This document shows, one piece after another, positions 22,541 through 25,410 of a stretch of DNA of 25,410 bases. A program made the translations under genes and the position numbers. Position 1 is the stretch's first letter; the number at the start of each line of letters is the position of its first letter. Origin of the DNA: a virus; the IMG/VR virus record IMGVR_UViG_3300046733_000038, positions 1 through 25,410 of that record, one strand, 5' to 3'. The notes under the pieces were generated by a model, which worked only from the letters and a program-made list of their open reading frames with translations, did not search any database and was not told where the DNA came from.

Positions 22541-23368
22541 TTATGATTCGTCTGCTTGAACTTCAACAATACCTTCGCCATCAATAGCAACTGAGCAAGC
22601 TGATAGCATTGCGTTTACTAAGTGTGATGTTTTTTCAGGTACATAGTTGATTTCAGTTTTAGGGCCGATGCCTTCGCCATAACCAATAGCAGTCTTATGG
22701 AATGCTAGGCAAGAACGAATACTTGAACCATCGATAGAAAGACCACCTTCAGTACGATCACCTAATGTGTGGAATTTAAATCCTAAGAATGTGTCAACTT
22801 CGCCAGATACTAACGCACGAACTGTGTTGAAGTCAGCGGATGTTACTGCTGTTTCTGATAGTAAGTGTGCTAGGTTGTTCGCATGAATAATCATGTGTCT
22901 GTCTTCTGCTGGTACATTGTTAGTGTCCATTGTTTTCTTTGCATCACGAAGTTTAGCAACTGTTAAGTTTGCAGAGCCATGAGCTACTGTAGAACCTTTA
23001 CCTGCTAAAAGTGCATCAAGGATAAGTTGATCTTGTCGACGACCAATAGCGTTCGCTACTACTTGAACTAACTCTGTTCTTTCTTCAAAATTAACTTTTT
23101 GTTGCATAAAGATGTCTGAATACTCAGCTGCGTTCCAATCTTGCATAGTCGCAGTAACTTGTGAAAAGTCAGTATTGAGTGGTGTAACATCTGTTTGTGG
23201 TACACGAAGTGTAGCCACGCCTTTCCCAACTTTTGGGAATTTAACTAAATTGCCTTCAACGCCTCGTCTTTGTCTTGTAGCTTCTACAAGTGCGGCTTTA
23301 CCTTGGTAAGCCTGTTTAACTTCGGCATCAAAGAGCGTTACATATGCTGGGGATAATCCGATAGACAT
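22541..23368 (-). CDS. Major capsid protein
   Basis: Forms the icosahedral head. At 275 aa it is a compact HK97-fold protein of the type grouped as Phage_capsid_2. Boxes seen: VKQAYQGKAALVEATRQRRG (17-36), VGKGVATLRVPQTDVTPLNTD near 47-67, DWNAAEYSDIFMQQKVNFEER near 77-97, RRQDQLILDALLAG near 109-122, DTFLGFKFHTLGDR near 191-204. It follows the scaffold gene, as expected. A strong AAGGAG lies 8 bases before the ATG, and G+C at third positions looks higher than in neighbouring genes, both fitting high expression. A 187-base leader with inverted repeats precedes it. Confidence 0.88.
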   Translation of the reverse strand: MSIGLSPAYVTLFDAEVKQAYQGKAALVEATRQRRGVEGNLVKFPKVGKGVATLRVPQTDVTPLNTDFSQVTATMQDWNAAEYSDIFMQQKVNFEERTELVQVVANAIGRRQDQLILDALLAGKGSTVAHGSANLTVAKLRDAKKTMDTNNVPAEDRHMIIHANNLAHLLSETAVTSADFNTVRALVSGEVDTFLGFKFHTLGDRTEGGLSIDGSSIRSCLAFHKTAIGYGEGIGPKTEINYVPEKTSHLVNAMLSACSVAIDGEGIVEVQADES

Positions 23369-23480
23369 ATATATTCTCCTTAGAAATTAATAAATAAAAA
23401 AATTAATCGCTTTGGTATGCCAGAAGTCTGGGCCTGTGCTTGCTAATTACGATAGCCATACGACAAGATTACTTGCGTTT

Positions 23481-23542
23481 AAGGGTTGTATTACGAGTGA
23501 ATACAATAAGCCTTAACTGTAAAGTAGCATACAATCAAGGCT
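23481..23542 (-). promoter_or_regulatory. Leader hairpins upstream of the capsid gene
   Basis: In the 187-base gap between scaffold and capsid genes, TTGTATT (23486-23492) and AATACAA (23500-23506) are perfect inverted repeats with a 7-base loop; flanking AAGG and CCTT (23481-23484 and 23511-23514) can add to the stem. AGCCTT (23509-23514) also pairs with AAGGCT (23537-23542). In the capsid transcript the two structures compete for one segment. A processing site or an attenuator are possible; no T-run follows. The rest of the gap (23369-23480, 23543-23555) shows only AT-rich sequence and the capsid ribosome binding site. Confidence 0.45.
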
Positions 23543-23555
23543 ATTGCAATAAATA

Positions 23556-24365
23556 TTAACCGAAGTTTTGTGAAAAAGCTTTTTCTACTTTGGCTCTGTA
23601 TACAGGATCAGTTTGATATTTTTCATCTCCGACCATAGCGTATAGCTCTTCTTTTGATGGCGCACCATCTACTGGGGCAGTTTCTACAGGAATACGACCT
23701 TCATAAGATGCTCTAACTTTTTCTAAAGCTGCGAGTCCTCTTGCCGTACCTCCCATTATTTTGAACTCTTCGAAGTCGTCTTTTCCCCACACGCCTTTCT
23801 GGACTAATCCAGCACCCCACTTAACCATGCCATTAATTCTAGCATCAGCGTTAGGGCCGAGTTGTTTTCTTTCTTCTTCTAAATTAACTTGATATTCTTC
23901 TGTAGCATTTTGATTCATGCCAACAACTTCACTTACTAATGAATCTAGTGCAGCTTGACTAATACCATTTTCTTTTGCCCATCCAACAACATGTTGTTTG
24001 ACAGGATCATCTTCAGGAGTTTCACCAAATGCACCTAAATCATACTTACCATCTTTTGGTGCTTTATGTGTTCCTTGTGATATTTGTTTTCTTAAATCCA
24101 TCCAAGATTTAGCTATACCTTCTAAATCAGGTTCTGCTCCATCTTCTTTCCAAAAGTTTTCAGGCCACCATTCTGGTCTTTCTAATGGCTCATCATCTCC
24201 CTCTTCTGCTTTTACTGCTTCAGGATCACGATGATCTATTTCTGTTTCTTTTGGATCTGCACTGACTTCCTCTTCTGGTGTTGCATCGTCGAGTAGGCCA
24301 GTTGTTTCTTCAGTTACCTCTTCCGAAGTTTCCTCAGTCGTACTAGGCTCGATTGCTTCTTCCAT
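23556..24365 (-). CDS. Scaffolding / capsid assembly protein
   Basis: A 269-aa protein with a very acidic, disordered N-terminal 70 residues (Glu/Thr/Asp), then the box RPEWWPENFWKEDG (63-76) followed by helix AKSWMDLRKQI, and a helical C-terminal part ending YQTDPVYRAKVEKAF. This order (P-E--PE-FW, then A-SY-EL) is typical of T7-like scaffolds, which guide procapsid assembly and leave before maturation. It lies between the Bbp19-like and capsid genes, as expected. It starts in a TAATG overlap. Confidence 0.85.
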   Translation of the reverse strand: MEEAIEPSTTEETSEEVTEETTGLLDDATPEEEVSADPKETEIDHRDPEAVKAEEGDDEPLERPEWWPENFWKEDGAEPDLEGIAKSWMDLRKQISQGTHKAPKDGKYDLGAFGETPEDDPVKQHVVGWAKENGISQAALDSLVSEVVGMNQNATEEYQVNLEEERKQLGPNADARINGMVKWGAGLVQKGVWGKDDFEEFKIMGGTARGLAALEKVRASYEGRIPVETAPVDGAPSKEELYAMVGDEKYQTDPVYRAKVEKAFSQNFG

Positions 24366-24628
24366 TATAATTTCCTTGCTCTAATTATCCTTGCTTCTAA
24401 ATCTCTAATTATTGAATTTTGCCCTTCTCGATAAAATGCGTAACTAGAGTCGCTACCTGGCAAGGCTACAGGTTGCTCTAAAATAGTTTTTCGTAACCAT
24501 TCCATTAATTCTATTCCATGTTCATTACCGAATACTCTTAAACATAATCGGTCTGTGTCATCTCTTTGTTGCTTAACATCTCTAGCATCAAGAGGTAATG
24601 CTTGTTCTAAGTCATCCCATCCAGCCAT
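24365..24628 (-). CDS. Bbp19-like small virion-region protein, 87 aa
   Basis: The C-terminal half reads CLRVFGNEHGIELMEWLRK (29-47), then VALPGSDSSYAFYREGQNSI (54-73) and IRDLEARI. It matches a small family that I know from Bordetella phage BPP-1 Bbp19, usually coded between portal and scaffold. Its role in the particle is not established. It follows the portal stop by one short gap and overlaps the scaffold gene by one base. Confidence 0.7.
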   Translation of the reverse strand: MAGWDDLEQALPLDARDVKQQRDDTDRLCLRVFGNEHGIELMEWLRKTILEQPVALPGSDSSYAFYREGQNSIIRDLEARIIRARKL

Positions 24629-24631
24629 AAT

Positions 24632-25410
24632 TTATCCTTGTTGTTGTGTAGCTGCTTCTACTACTTGTGCAGTTGCTTCAGGATTTTCTGCTGCCATCTG
24701 CATCATCTGTTGTTGTTGTGCAGCTTGTTGCATTTGTTGTTTCATCATCATACGCTCTTGAGGTGTTGGTCTAAGTTTTTGTGGTACGCCTAACTTCTCA
24801 GCAACATAATCCATCATCTCATCTACTTTAATATTAACTGCGCCTTCAGGCCCAGCACCTTGTGCAATCTGTGCATACTGTAATACATTCTGCACTTCTT
24901 CCATATTCTGTGCCATTGCTAATGGTGCAACAGGTGATACTTTTATTTCTAATCCATTAACTTTTAATGGTAAAGTAATTAAACCTTTTTCATCCATTAC
25001 TTGTAGCATACGCTTTACAACAGGAATCATTGTTTCATTAATTAAACGACCAAATGCAGAACCTAAGTTCTGTGATAACTCTTTCATACGCTCTACAACT
25101 TCTGTTGCTGATCGTGCTGACATATTATCTGGCGGTAATGATTCATCTAATAATGTACGCTTAATGTTACCTCTTAAATCATCCATAACAATTTGTGATA
25201 CATTAAAGTCACCTGCTCTTGGTAGTGGTCGTAAAGATTCACCTTGTGGGCCACCATTTCTAGCTACAGGAATAATAGCACCTGGCATAATCTTAACTGT
25301 GTTTGGATTTAATACACCATCATCTGCCGCAGTGTAAACACCACTAATAGATAATGAAGCATTCTTTAATACTAACTCTAGTGTTTTATTAAGTGTTTTA
25401 ATGTCAGGCA
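24632..25410 (-). CDS. Portal (head-to-tail connector) protein, C-terminal part
   Basis: The minus-strand frame is open to the window edge, so about 258 C-terminal residues are present and the start lies outside. The segment GVYTAADDGVLNPNTVKI precedes MPGAIIPVARNGGP, a conserved portal stretch. DFNVSQIVMDDLRGNIKRTL, then NMSARSATEVVERM follow, typical of the T7-like head-tail connector family. The last 45 residues are Met/Gln-rich. The portal is the dodecamer through which DNA is packaged and ejected. It heads the visible part of the late operon. Confidence 0.88.
   Translation of the reverse strand, partial: PDIKTLNKTLELVLKNASLSISGVYTAADDGVLNPNTVKIMPGAIIPVARNGGPQGESLRPLPRAGDFNVSQIVMDDLRGNIKRTLLDESLPPDNMSARSATEVVERMKELSQNLGSAFGRLINETMIPVVKRMLQVMDEKGLITLPLKVNGLEIKVSPVAPLAMAQNMEEVQNVLQYAQIAQGAGPEGAVNIKVDEMMDYVAEKLGVPQKLRPTPQERMMMKQQMQQAAQQQQMMQMAAENPEATAQVVEAATQQQG

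Noticed and set aside
1-25410. tRNA, rRNA, CRISPR arrays and insertion sequences
   Set aside because: No cloverleaf with CCA-type acceptor, no regularly spaced repeat-spacer array and no transposase frame or terminal repeats were recognised by reading both strands.

Overview
The window is a 25.4 kb piece of an AT-rich tailed-phage (or prophage) genome with a T7-like, podovirus-type virion. On the minus strand, read from the right edge leftwards, the genes are portal, a Bbp19-like small protein, scaffold, major capsid protein, a small head-associated protein, tail tubular proteins A and B, three kinds of internal virion (ejection) protein and a T7-type tail fibre. This is the T7 gene 8-9-10-11-12-14-15-16-17 order. 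The AT-rich codon use, the 3TM 'GTA-type' holin, the M15 endolysin and the metallophosphoesterase next to the lysis genes fit phages of marine or freshwater AT-rich proteobacteria. The host cannot be fixed from this sequence, and no terminase, DNA polymerase, RNA polymerase or integrase gene lies inside the window.

Left arm (1-5785, plus strand): an early or middle operon of small unknown proteins and two tiny membrane peptides. A factor-independent terminator and a regulatory intergenic region (636-909) with operator-like repeats and a promoter follow. Next come a recombination pair (YqaJ-type exonuclease and an Erf-type annealing protein), a small HTH protein and a phage DNA cytosine C5-methyltransferase. 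Most junctions overlap by 1-4 bases.

Convergence (5786-5895): the plus-strand operon meets the minus-strand late operon. This 110 bp gap holds a small hairpin and a widely spaced perfect inverted repeat.

Right arm (5896-25410, minus strand): the late operon. Its promoter-distal end carries a lysis module: three previously uncalled membrane micro-genes of 55, 23 and 38 codons, a 3TM holin-like protein and an M15 peptidase. A metallophosphoesterase and a 77-aa acidic protein follow. Upstream of the lysis module is a tail adhesin array: one T7-type fibre with a long Ala/Ser/Thr repeat, then three cassettes that each pair an adhesin-like gene with a short chaperone-like gene. The head genes include a 187 bp leader with inverted repeats just before the capsid gene, and a hairpin in the same relative place as the T7 Tphi terminator.

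The points most worth a second look are the lysis micro-ORF cluster, the adhesin/chaperone cassettes, the repeated TGAGAYACCT and TCGATCAT words in the early region, the mosaic methyltransferase with its repeated target-recognition region, and the two-gene form of the gp16-like ejection protein.
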